This document shows, in pieces, positions 8,294-15,046 of a stretch of DNA of 40,485 bases. The translations under genes and the position numbers were made by a program. The notes below the pieces were generated by a model that was given only the letters and a program-made list of their open reading frames with translations, was not told the DNA's origin and ran no database searches. Numbering within the stretch: position 1 is the first letter of the stretch; each line of letters opens with the position of its first letter. The stretch lies in NCBI RefSeq assembly GCF_000376225.1, contig NZ_AQXL01000107.1, positions 1 to 40,485 of the forward strand, in the 5' to 3' direction. The stretch comes from Effusibacillus pohliae DSM 22757. GTDB taxonomy: Bacteria; Bacillota; Bacilli; Tumebacillales; Effusibacillaceae.

Positions 8294-9052
8294 TCACCCG
8301 CCGTTGCGTTGCCGAATCGTGTCAACCAGCCAACGGAATGGAATCAGGCCCGCTTCCGATCGGACGGCCATCATTTCCGGATGCCATTGAATCGCCAGCA
8401 GCTGCGGATGATCCGGATGCACCAGCCCTTCCACGATCCCATCCTCCGCCACCGCCGCCACCTGCAAACCGCCGCCTGCTGCCTTGACCGCCTGGTGGTG
8501 ATAACTGTTCGTTTCGATCTGTTCCGCCTGATAGAGTTGTTGCAAAACAGGCGAAATCAAATTGACGCGATGTGCCGTATACCAGCGAGGTGCCCGCGGA
8601 ACTTGATGGGCCAACACTTCACCCGGGCAGTCTGATAGGTCCAGATACAAAGAACCGCCAAAAAATACGTTCACAAGCTGCATGCCCCGGCAAACGGCCA
8701 GCAGCGGTTTGTTCTGCCGAAGCGCCTCTTCGATCAGGGCCAGTTCAAACCGGTCCCGCTCCGGCACAATCGTCCAGCAGCGCAGATCGGGATGCGACCC
8801 GTACAGCATCGGATCAATATCTTCACCGCCGCTGAGGATCAGTCCGTCCACCGCCTCGATCACCTCGTGCGCGTGCGAAACGTCACCTACCGGCACTCCC
8901 AACGGGATCCCCCCTGCCCGCTGCACCGCGTGGATGTAATCGTGGCCGACCACGCTGAATCCCTGTCCGGGCACGCCGCGGAACGATCCCCCGTATCCTT
9001 CCTCTCCGCGCACATGATAGCCGGTAATGCCGATGATCGGAGTCCGTTTCAT
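8294..9052 (-). CDS. Gamma-glutamyl-GABA-type hydrolase, class I glutamine amidotransferase fold (PuuD-like)
   Basis: 252 residues. Features: N-terminal IGITGYH, DGLILSGGEDIDP, the nucleophile Cys in LAVCRGMQLVNVFFGG, and the His/Glu pair in AIQWHPEMM, which is the peptidase C26 layout of PuuD and YvdE. It cleaves a gamma-glutamyl amide to glutamate plus an amino acid. The ATG at 9052 follows AAGGAAGTGAGGCGA; a longer upstream frame has no family similarity. First gene of the six-gene leftward amine operon; the aldehyde dehydrogenase start follows after 43 bases. I see no clear promoter in the short upstream gap. Confidence 0.9.
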   Translation of the reverse strand: MKRTPIIGITGYHVRGEEGYGGSFRGVPGQGFSVVGHDYIHAVQRAGGIPLGVPVGDVSHAHEVIEAVDGLILSGGEDIDPMLYGSHPDLRCWTIVPERDRFELALIEEALRQNKPLLAVCRGMQLVNVFFGGSLYLDLSDCPGEVLAHQVPRAPRWYTAHRVNLISPVLQQLYQAEQIETNSYHHQAVKAAGGGLQVAAVAEDGIVEGLVHPDHPQLLAIQWHPEMMAVRSEAGLIPFRWLVDTIRQRNGG

Positions 9053-9087
9053 TCGCCTCACTTCCTTTCCACCTGTTTCATTCATAC

Positions 9088-9560
9088 GTGGACACGATTC
9101 GGGAAATGCCTGCAAAAACAAACGAATCCCCGCGTTTGCCGAAGGGGCTTGCAGCCATTGACTGCACGGGCCAAACGGCGCTACACACATTGCGGATGAT
9201 GATTCCCGCTGCGCTCGTGGCAGTAACTTTGTCAATCGCTTTCTTTCCGCATGGGCTGTGGAGCCTGCTGCTGGTTCCGGTTGCCGGTCTGTTTGGCGCC
9301 TGGCAATTTCACGATACCGGATGGGCCATCGCAAACGGCACAATCCTGATTCGTGCCGTCATATCGCGCGCGAGACGGCAATCGTACCGCGCACCCGCAT
9401 CCAGTCCTGTGCGTTGTCCCGCTCTCCTCTGCAGCAGGAGCCGGGTTGCCACCATCAGATCCGCGTTGCGACAGGCAGCGCAAGAAAAGCCTTCAAAATC
9501 CGGGACATCGCGGAACAGGAGGGGACCCGGTTGTTCGACTGGTTCCAGCTTCTGAAGTTC
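9088..9560 (+). pseudogene. Frameshifted C-terminal remnant of a YdbT-like bacterial PH-domain (bPH2/DUF304) membrane protein
   Basis: One frame gives two hydrophobic segments (MIPAALVAVTLSIAFF; LWSLLLVPVAGLFGAW), then HDTGWAIANGTILI. The PH-domain signature then continues in a second frame from about 9355: RHIARETAIVPRTRIQSC and SRSPLQQ. A short VATIR piece is back in the first frame near 9445, and VATGSARKAFKIRDIAEQEG plus LFDWF are in the second frame again. At least three frameshifts and the lack of the larger N-terminal part (YdbT proteins are near 480 residues) mark it as decayed. It is not counted as two genes. The next gene, yfbR, starts 76 bases on. Confidence 0.65.
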
Positions 9561-9636
9561 AAACAGCTCCCGAAGTTGTGGTACACTGGTTGGGGCAAGC
9601 GGTTGCTGCCACTTATCGAATGCAGAGGGATGCAAA

Positions 9637-10215
9637 ATGGAAAGTCATTTTTTTGCCTATATGTACCGGTTGCGCTACATCAAGCGCTGGAGTCTGATGC
9701 GCAACGTAGTGGACGAAAACGTGGCGGAACACTCCTTTCATGTAGCGTTGTTGACCCACGCCCTTTGCTCGATCGCAAACGGCGTGTTTGGCAAACAGGT
9801 GCCGACGGAGAAAGCGGTCACGTTAGCCCTGTTTCACGATGTCACCGAAGTGTTCACCGGCGACATTCCGACTCCGGTCAAACACCACAACCCGAACATC
9901 CTGCACAACTTCCGGGAGATCGAACAAATGGCGGCCGACCGACTGCTGAATATGATCCCCGAGCCCCTCCAACAGAGGTACCGGCCGCTGATTCTGGAAA
10001 AATCGGACCCGCACCTGTGGCACTGGGTGAAAGCGGCCGATTTGCTCGACGCCTATTTGAAATGCGCATCCGAACTGTCGGCCGGCAACCGCGAGTTTGC
10101 CGTCGCGCAAAAGCAGATCGAGCAAAAAATGCAGGAGTTGAACATGCCGGAACTGGACTATTTTCTCGCGCATCTCGCCCCCAGTTTCGAAAAAACGCTG
10201 GACGAAATTTCGTGA
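9637..10215 (+). CDS. yfbR: 5'-deoxynucleotidase YfbR-like HD-domain protein
   Basis: 192 residues, full length for YfbR. HD-domain metal ligands are visible: His in NVAEHSFHVALLTHAL, the HD pair in ALFHDVTEVFTGDIPTPVK, and Asp in KAADLLDAYLKC. The N-terminal MYRLRYIKRWSLMRN matches the substrate-recognition start of the family. YfbR dephosphorylates deoxynucleoside 5'-monophosphates in the cytosol. The ATG at 9637 follows CAGAGGGATGCAAA. It stands alone between a decayed gene and the convergent trhO gene. Confidence 0.93.
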   Translation: MESHFFAYMYRLRYIKRWSLMRNVVDENVAEHSFHVALLTHALCSIANGVFGKQVPTEKAVTLALFHDVTEVFTGDIPTPVKHHNPNILHNFREIEQMAADRLLNMIPEPLQQRYRPLILEKSDPHLWHWVKAADLLDAYLKCASELSAGNREFAVAQKQIEQKMQELNMPELDYFLAHLAPSFEKTLDEIS

Positions 10216-10493
10216 GCATCGGCCCTAAAAAAAATGTGATCGGAAAAATGTGGGCCGGCCAGGTTGCTGTGCAACGCACCAGGAAAAATACCGGGAAAGG
10301 GGCATTTGCCAAATGAAAGATCGCTGGGAGGATCACGATTTGCAACGGCCTGGGATCGCACGGTGTTGCAGGGAAATCCCGCGAGAGCAGAGCAGTTGGA
10401 CCTTTAATCGGAATGTGAGGAATTCTCCAACTGCGGAAAACGGTGCAAGCGGCCGTGAGTGAGGTTTTGTCCGAATGAAATCAGCCGTTCTGA
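10216..10493. other. Gene-free stretch with several inverted repeats (possible structured RNA)
   Basis: No convincing gene. Dyads in order: GTTGC/GCAAC (10263-10275), TGCAAC/GTTGCA (10341-10370), a 9-base pair GCAGTTGGA/TCCAACTGC (10392-10400 with 10426-10434), and ACGG/CCGT (10440-10456). A 49-codon frame at 10314-10463 has atypical composition and a poorly spaced ribosome binding site. The series of stems could be a non-coding RNA or decayed sequence; no known riboswitch core is recognised. Confidence 0.35.
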
Positions 10494-10530
10494 GAAAAAA
10501 TACCCCTGTGTCGGAAAAGACCAGGGGTAT
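10494..10530 (-). terminator. Rho-independent terminator of trhO
   Basis: Read on the minus strand: ATACCCCTG, a 13-base loop, CAGGGGTAT, then a run of six T. It begins a few bases after the trhO stop codon. Confidence 0.88.
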
Positions 10531-10533
10531 GCG

Positions 10534-11415
10534 TTATGATTTGACGACCTGAGCCATGCATTCCTCCGAGCAAAAGCCCTGGAATTTTTCCTCACATTCC
10601 GGGCAGCAGATGTGCTGCAAATGGCAAGGATCGTATGCGCAGTTGATGTAGCGGTCCTCCGGTTTGCCGCAGTGGTGGCATTTTCCGACGATCACGTCTT
10701 CCACCTGATTGATCGGAATGGAGATCCGCTCGTCAAACACGTAGCATTTTCCGTCAAACAGTTGTCCTTTCACTTCCGGGTCTTTGCCGTAGGTGACGAT
10801 GCCGCCTTCCAGTTGATAGACTTCCTTGAACCCTTCTTTCAGCAAAAAGCCGGACAATTTTTCGCAGCGAATGCCGCCCGTGCAGTACGTCAGGATTTTC
10901 TTGTCCTTGTACTGGCTGAGATTTTGGCGGATCCATTCGGGAAATTCGCGGAACGATCGGACTCCCGGCCGGATCGCGTTGCGGAAATGGCCGATATCAT
11001 ACTCGTAATCGTTGCGGCCGTCGAGGATAAGCACATCGTCCCGCTGCATCATTTCGAAGAACTCTTTCGGCTTGAGATATTTGCCGGTCAGTTGGTTCGG
11101 GTCGATGTCCTCCTCCAGCCGGAACGTCACCAGTTCCTTCCGCGGGCGGACCGAAATCCGCTTGAACGCATGGTCATCCGCTTCGTCGATTTTGAATATC
11201 ATATCGGCAAAACGGGGATCGTTGTGCAGCGTTTCCATATACGTGTCGGTTTGCTCAACCGTACCGGAAATCGTGCCGTTAATCCCCTCTTCCGCCACCA
11301 AAATGCGGCCTTTCACTCCGAGTTCCTTACAGAACTGCAGATGTTCTTCCGCAAACCGCACGGGATCGTCTATATGAACATACTTGTAGTACAGCAATAT
11401 TCGATAAGGTTTCAT
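10534..11415 (-). CDS. trhO: tRNA uridine(34) hydroxylase TrhO (rhodanese-domain UPF0176 family)
   Basis: 293 residues. N-terminal acylphosphatase-like region with [16 protein letters not shown], a rhodanese domain in the centre ([16 protein letters not shown]) with the active-site loop [15 protein letters not shown] and its catalytic Cys, and a C-terminal zinc-ribbon-like region with [21 protein letters not shown] and CSEEC. This is the layout of YceA/YbfQ, which hydroxylates wobble uridine on the way to 5-methoxyuridine. The ATG at 11415 follows GGTGGTGCTGCT; longer in-frame extensions lack similarity. Own promoter (11453-11482) and own terminator, so monocistronic. Confidence 0.94.
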   Translation of the reverse strand: MKPYRILLYYKYVHIDDPVRFAEEHLQFCKELGVKGRILVAEEGINGTISGTVEQTDTYMETLHNDPRFADMIFKIDEADDHAFKRISVRPRKELVTFRLEEDIDPNQLTGKYLKPKEFFEMMQRDDVLILDGRNDYEYDIGHFRNAIRPGVRSFREFPEWIRQNLSQYKDKKILTYCTGGIRCEKLSGFLLKEGFKEVYQLEGGIVTYGKDPEVKGQLFDGKCYVFDERISIPINQVEDVIVGKCHHCGKPEDRYINCAYDPCHLQHICCPECEEKFQGFCSEECMAQVVKS

Positions 11416-11452
11416 AGCAGCACCACCTGTCCGTTTGAAAGTAGCAGTTAAC

Positions 11453-11482
11453 ATAATAACACCAATCCATACAACGATGCAA
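11453..11482 (-). promoter_or_regulatory. Promoter of trhO
   Basis: On the minus strand: TTGCAT (11477-11482), an 18-base spacer, TATTAT (11453-11458), about 38 bases before the trhO start. Confidence 0.6.
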
Positions 11483-11584
11483 GTCACCGGCCGCCCCGCT
11501 GTCTGCCAAATCGCTGACTTCAGGTTCCGTGCCGTGTTCTTACTGTAGCACATTTGCGATTCTGAAAAAAGCTGGTTTTCATGC

Positions 11585-11609
11585 AAAAAGCCCCCAAGCG
11601 GGGGCTTTT
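11585..11609 (-). terminator. Terminator of the SASP gene
   Basis: AAAGCCCCCGCTTGGGGGCTTTTT on the minus strand in two arms (11587-11595 and 11600-11608), T-rich on the downstream side and A-rich on the other. It can also act on the other strand. Lies 16 bases past the SASP stop. Confidence 0.9.
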
Positions 11610-11624
11610 ATACCAATTATGAAT

Positions 11625-11828
11625 TTATCGAGCTTGACCGGTTTGTCCAGCCAGCGCCTGTTCTGCAAACGCCACCAGACGCTTCGTAATTTCTCCACCA
11701 ACGGAACCGTTTTGACGCGAAGACGTTTCAGCCCCCAATTCGACACCGAACTCGGCAGCGATTTCGTACTTCATCTGATCCAGAGCGCGAGCTGCCCTAG
11801 CGACCACCTTGTTGTTGTTGTTTGGCAT
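11625..11828 (-). CDS. Alpha/beta-type small acid-soluble spore protein
   Basis: 67 residues, exactly the family's size. The germination-protease site is visible as EIAAEFGV, followed by the DNA-binding signature [18 protein letters not shown]. These proteins coat and protect spore DNA and are degraded at germination. The start follows AAAGGAGGAACTCTCA, a strong site. Expected to be transcribed by sigma-G in the forespore; I could not find a clean sigma-G promoter in the upstream 100 bases. The gene shows that the host sporulates. Confidence 0.97.
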   Translation of the reverse strand: MPNNNNKVVARAARALDQMKYEIAAEFGVELGAETSSRQNGSVGGEITKRLVAFAEQALAGQTGQAR

Positions 11829-11931
11829 TGAGAGTTCCTCCTTTCAGTGGTGTATTTTCAATTTGCGCAGATCCGGCATGTTTTACACTAGAAAATTGTG
11901 GAGCGGCTTCCTTCTGTGAGCGCCCCTTTCG

Positions 11932-11961
11932 TTGGCCTTTCAAAAATGGATGTGCTAGACT
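11932..11961 (+). promoter_or_regulatory. Promoter of speE
   Basis: TTGGCC (11932-11937), an 18-base spacer, TAGACT (11956-11961) preceded by TG at an extended -10 position. The start codon is 50 bases downstream. Confidence 0.5.
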
Positions 11962-12011
11962 AATCGTACTGGACATGTCGAATTTGGATACTGCTGATTC
12001 GGGAGGTTACA

Positions 12012-12878
12012 ATGAATTCCTTGCCAAAATTTCTGCACCATCATAATGATGACATATGGCTGACGGAAAACGAACGGGAAAACCTGCAGATCAGCTACCG
12101 CATCAAAGAAGTGGTGTTCGCTAAAGATTCGCAACTGCAGCACGTGATGATTCTCGATTCCTATGATTTTGGTCGGATGCTGGTGCTCGACGGTGTGGTG
12201 CAAACCACCTCAATCGACGGGTATATCTATAACGAAATGATTTCCCATATTCCGTTAAACTTTCATCCGAATCCGCGCCGGGTGCTGATCATCGGCGGCG
12301 GAGACTGCGGCGCCGCCCGAGAAGTGACGAAATACGAGCAAGTGGAAACGATCGATCTGGTCGAAATCGATGAACTGGTGGTCAAAGCGTGCAAAGAATA
12401 TTTGCCGGAAGTCTCGGGGAACTTGTCCGATCCGCGCGTTCGTTTTATCTACCAGGACGGCGTCGAGTTTGTGAAAAATCTGGAGGCGCAGTACGACGTG
12501 ATTATCGTCGATTCGTCCGATCCGATCGGCCCGGCGAAACAGCTGTTTGAGCTGAGCTTTTACCAAAATCTGCATCGCGCTTTAAAGCCGGACGGACTGA
12601 TGGTCTGCCAAAGCCAGTCGCCGATTTTTCATGCGGACATTATGCGGCAAACGTACCAACGCGTCAGCCAACTGTTTCCGATCACCAAGCTGTACACGGC
12701 GATCGTGCCGACCTATCCAGGAGGACTGTGGAGTTTTACGCTCGGTTCGAAAATCCACGGCTACCTGAACGGCCATCAGCCGTTTGACAAAGATACGCGG
12801 TATGTGAATGAGGGCATCCTCAACCAGTGCTTCGAACTGCCGGAATTTGTGAAAAAGATCATCCAGCCGGCGCGTTAA
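12012..12878 (+). CDS. speE: Spermidine synthase (polyamine aminopropyltransferase)
   Basis: 288 residues, the usual bacterial SpeE length. Motifs: N-terminal DIWLTENERENLQISYRI, the gate region MLVLDGVVQTTSIDGYIYNE, the nucleotide-binding loop LIIGGGDCGAAREV, the acidic motif DLVEIDELV, the catalytic region IIVDSSDPIGPA, and PTYPGGLWSF. It transfers the aminopropyl group from decarboxylated SAM to putrescine. The ATG follows GGGAGGTTACA. No speD, speA or speB is next to it in this window, so putrescine and decarboxylated SAM must come from elsewhere. Confidence 0.96.
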   Translation: MNSLPKFLHHHNDDIWLTENERENLQISYRIKEVVFAKDSQLQHVMILDSYDFGRMLVLDGVVQTTSIDGYIYNEMISHIPLNFHPNPRRVLIIGGGDCGAAREVTKYEQVETIDLVEIDELVVKACKEYLPEVSGNLSDPRVRFIYQDGVEFVKNLEAQYDVIIVDSSDPIGPAKQLFELSFYQNLHRALKPDGLMVCQSQSPIFHADIMRQTYQRVSQLFPITKLYTAIVPTYPGGLWSFTLGSKIHGYLNGHQPFDKDTRYVNEGILNQCFELPEFVKKIIQPAR

Positions 12879-12920
12879 GCCGGGAACGCGGGCTTGTGCC
12901 TGCTGGGAGTATCCGGCTTA

Positions 12921-12958
12921 AAAGGGGCTGCCCCACAAGTACCGGGAGCAGCCCCTTC
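12921..12958. terminator. Bidirectional terminator between speE and the convergent operon
   Basis: AAGGGGCTGC (from 12922), a 16-base loop, GCAGCCCCTT (to 12957). T-rich on the plus-strand exit and AA-rich on the other side, giving weak T runs both ways. Sits between the convergent stops at 12878 and 12960. Confidence 0.8.
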
Positions 12959-12959
12959 T

Positions 12960-13784
12960 TTACAGCAAGCCCTGATCCTTCATTGCCTCTTGCAGCACTT
13001 TGTATCCCGCAAGGCCCTCTCCTTCCGCCGCAACCCACTCGTTCAGCCCTTCCATCTCCATCATCTTGCGGATCTCCGGCTCGTTCGGGTCCATCGCGAA
13101 CAGCAGCTCACGAAACCGTCGTCCGAGCGCGTCGTCAAAATCGGGCAGCACCGTAAAGTTGCAGTGCGAATAGCCGAGGGACGTCCAGACCGATTTCACC
13201 TCGCTGGAGTCGGCCAGTCCCTGTTCCAGCATGCGAATCCAAGTCGATTCGCCGATCGCGCCGGCATCCGCCTCGCCTTGCTTGAGCGCTCGCAGCACCT
13301 CATATTCGCTGGTGCCGGTGTCCCCGTGCTTGCCGACGTCCAGGTTAAACCGGATGAGCTGCAGATCGGTTTCCGGATCGATCCCGTTTTGTTTCAGGAA
13401 ATGATACGGCAGAATCGCCGCCTGTGCCGAATCCGCGCTACCCAACGCGAGCCGTTTGCCTTTCAGATCCTGCAGCGAGTCGATGCCGCTGTCCGCCCGC
13501 GCGACGATTTTCGATGTGAAGTGAATGTCCGTATCGCGCATCCCCAGCACTTTCGCTTTGCCTTCAAGCGCCGCCTGAATCCGCACATACGCCACGTTGG
13601 TGTTCCAGGCGATGTCGATAAACCGGTTGAGCAGCGCATCGACCTGTGCTTCATAGTTGGAGAACAAAACATAATCGATCGGAAACTCGTGTTTCTGGTA
13701 ATAATCCCGGATGATGTCCCAAATCGCGATCACCTTCGGATCGTAGGCGACAGCTCCCACCAACAATGCCCGTTTGCTCGCCAT
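12960..13784 (-). CDS. PhnD-like (phosphate/phosphonate-type) substrate-binding-fold protein without signal peptide
   Basis: 274 residues. The fold is that of ABC-transporter binding proteins of the PhnD/PtxB group: LLVGAVAYDPKVIAIW at the N-terminus, VLFSNYEAQVDALLNRFIDIAWN, then LKGKRLALGSADSAQAAILP and EYEVLRALKQGEADAGAIGE. The start at 13784 follows a strong GAGGAGGAACTGACC site and the family similarity begins within a few residues. There is no hydrophobic leader or lipobox Cys, so the protein appears cytosolic. No permease or ATPase genes are adjacent. It is the last gene of a three-gene operon with an acyl-CoA-dehydrogenase-like protein and a TusA/di-iron fusion, suggesting that it senses or presents a small oxyanion-like ligand there. 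Function unknown. Confidence 0.82.
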   Translation of the reverse strand: MASKRALLVGAVAYDPKVIAIWDIIRDYYQKHEFPIDYVLFSNYEAQVDALLNRFIDIAWNTNVAYVRIQAALEGKAKVLGMRDTDIHFTSKIVARADSGIDSLQDLKGKRLALGSADSAQAAILPYHFLKQNGIDPETDLQLIRFNLDVGKHGDTGTSEYEVLRALKQGEADAGAIGESTWIRMLEQGLADSSEVKSVWTSLGYSHCNFTVLPDFDDALGRRFRELLFAMDPNEPEIRKMMEMEGLNEWVAAEGEGLAGYKVLQEAMKDQGLL

Positions 13785-13900
13785 GGTCAGTTCCTCCTCG
13801 TCATTTATATTCCCGCCAGGTGCACCCGCTCGCGGCCAAGCTCGGGAGCAGGTCGGTTGTTCCGCAACCCGGCGGCCTCCCGGCGTAGCAACCCCGCGCC

Positions 13901-15028
13901 TTAGAAAAGCGGGACTCCCGCAACCGATTTGCCGACCCATTCCTTCAAGACTTCCGTGGTCGGTGCCATCACCGCTCCTGCCCGCGCGTCGCGCAGATAC
14001 CGCTCCACCGGAAGCTTTTGCGTGTAGCCTTGGCCGCCGCACACCTGCATCGCCAGGTTGGTCACTTTGACCGCGCTTTCGGAAGCCAGCACCTTTGACT
14101 GCATCACGCGCAGCACCGCGTCTTCCCGTCCTTCAACCGCCGCTTTCGCCGCATTCCGGGCGAACAGGGAAGCAGATTCTACAGCCCCGAACATATCGGA
14201 CAGGTAAAATTGGATCGCCTGGATTTCCGCCAGCGAACGCCCATCGGCGTATTTTCTCATTTTCGCATGCTCCAGCGCCGCCAGATACGCGCCTCGCGCC
14301 AAGCCGACGTTGACTCCCGACACACCCAGAATAAAGCTCGGTGCCACCACCTGAAAAATCAGGTCCATCCCGTCGCCTTCCGCACCGACCAATTGCGCTT
14401 TCGGCACCCGCACATTTTCCATCAGCAGCGAGATGCTGTTGTTCCCGCGCAGCCCGATGCCGTCCCACTCGCCTGCAAAGCGGACGCCCGGCGTGTCTTT
14501 GTCGACGATGAACATGTTCAATCCTTTATCAGCGTCCGGCGCGTTGGTCAGCACGATGAGAAAATCGGCCTGATCCCCGTTCGTCACGAAGCTTTTCCGG
14601 CCATTCAGAACGAACGACTCTCCGTCCCGTGCCGCCTGGATCTCCGGCGAATAAAAATGGGCCCCCGTTCCCGTTTCGCTGAAAGCGAGCGTCCCGATTT
14701 TTGTTCCTTCGGCGATCGGGCGCAGATACCGCTCCTTTTGGTTCTCGGTCGCTTTTGCCGCGATGACCATCGTCGCGCAGGAGTGCATTAAATAGCACAT
14801 CGCCGTCGATCCGCAGCTTTCTGCAATCGTTTCCGTGACAGCCACCAGATCTTCCAGCGTTCCGCCCAAACCGCCCGCTTCTTGCGGCACGAGCAAACCG
14901 AGCAAGCCCGCTTTTCCAAACGCTGCGAACGCTTCCTTGGGGAATCGCCCGCTGCGGTCGATGTCCGCCGCCAGCGGCGCAACCACTTCATCGGTAATTT
15001 GTTTCGCCAGTTCCAATACGGATGCCAT
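13901..15028 (-). CDS. Acyl-CoA-dehydrogenase-superfamily flavoprotein, atypical active site
   Basis: 375 residues, full ACAD length with all three domains. N-terminal helices (AGLLGLLVPQEAGGLGG), the FAD-contact strand GTLAFSETGTGAH and FVTNGDQADFLIV in the middle domain, and the C-terminal helical domain ending CGGQGYTQKLPVERYLRDARA. In classical enzymes the catalytic base Glu follows this point in a YEGT-type motif; here the sequence reads GAVMAPTTEVL, without that Glu. The protein may therefore use another base or act as a flavin oxygenase or other oxidase, as ACAD relatives such as DszC do. The ATG at 15028 follows AAGGGGAGCTGG, 18 bases after the stop of the TusA/di-iron gene. Operon partner of that gene and of the PhnD-like gene. 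Confidence 0.85.
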   Translation of the reverse strand: MASVLELAKQITDEVVAPLAADIDRSGRFPKEAFAAFGKAGLLGLLVPQEAGGLGGTLEDLVAVTETIAESCGSTAMCYLMHSCATMVIAAKATENQKERYLRPIAEGTKIGTLAFSETGTGAHFYSPEIQAARDGESFVLNGRKSFVTNGDQADFLIVLTNAPDADKGLNMFIVDKDTPGVRFAGEWDGIGLRGNNSISLLMENVRVPKAQLVGAEGDGMDLIFQVVAPSFILGVSGVNVGLARGAYLAALEHAKMRKYADGRSLAEIQAIQFYLSDMFGAVESASLFARNAAKAAVEGREDAVLRVMQSKVLASESAVKVTNLAMQVCGGQGYTQKLPVERYLRDARAGAVMAPTTEVLKEWVGKSVAGVPLF

Positions 15029-15046
15029 GTTGTTCCAGCTCCCCTT

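Noticed and set aside
10314-10463. 49-codon frame starting MKDRWEDHDL
   Set aside because: Ribosome binding site too far from the ATG, odd composition (CC pairs, many Arg), and the region is full of inverted repeats, so non-coding is likelier.
12894-13904. Plus-strand frame of 336 codons opposite the PhnD-like gene
   Set aside because: No family features and no ribosome binding site; antisense to a gene with clear fold motifs and a strong start.
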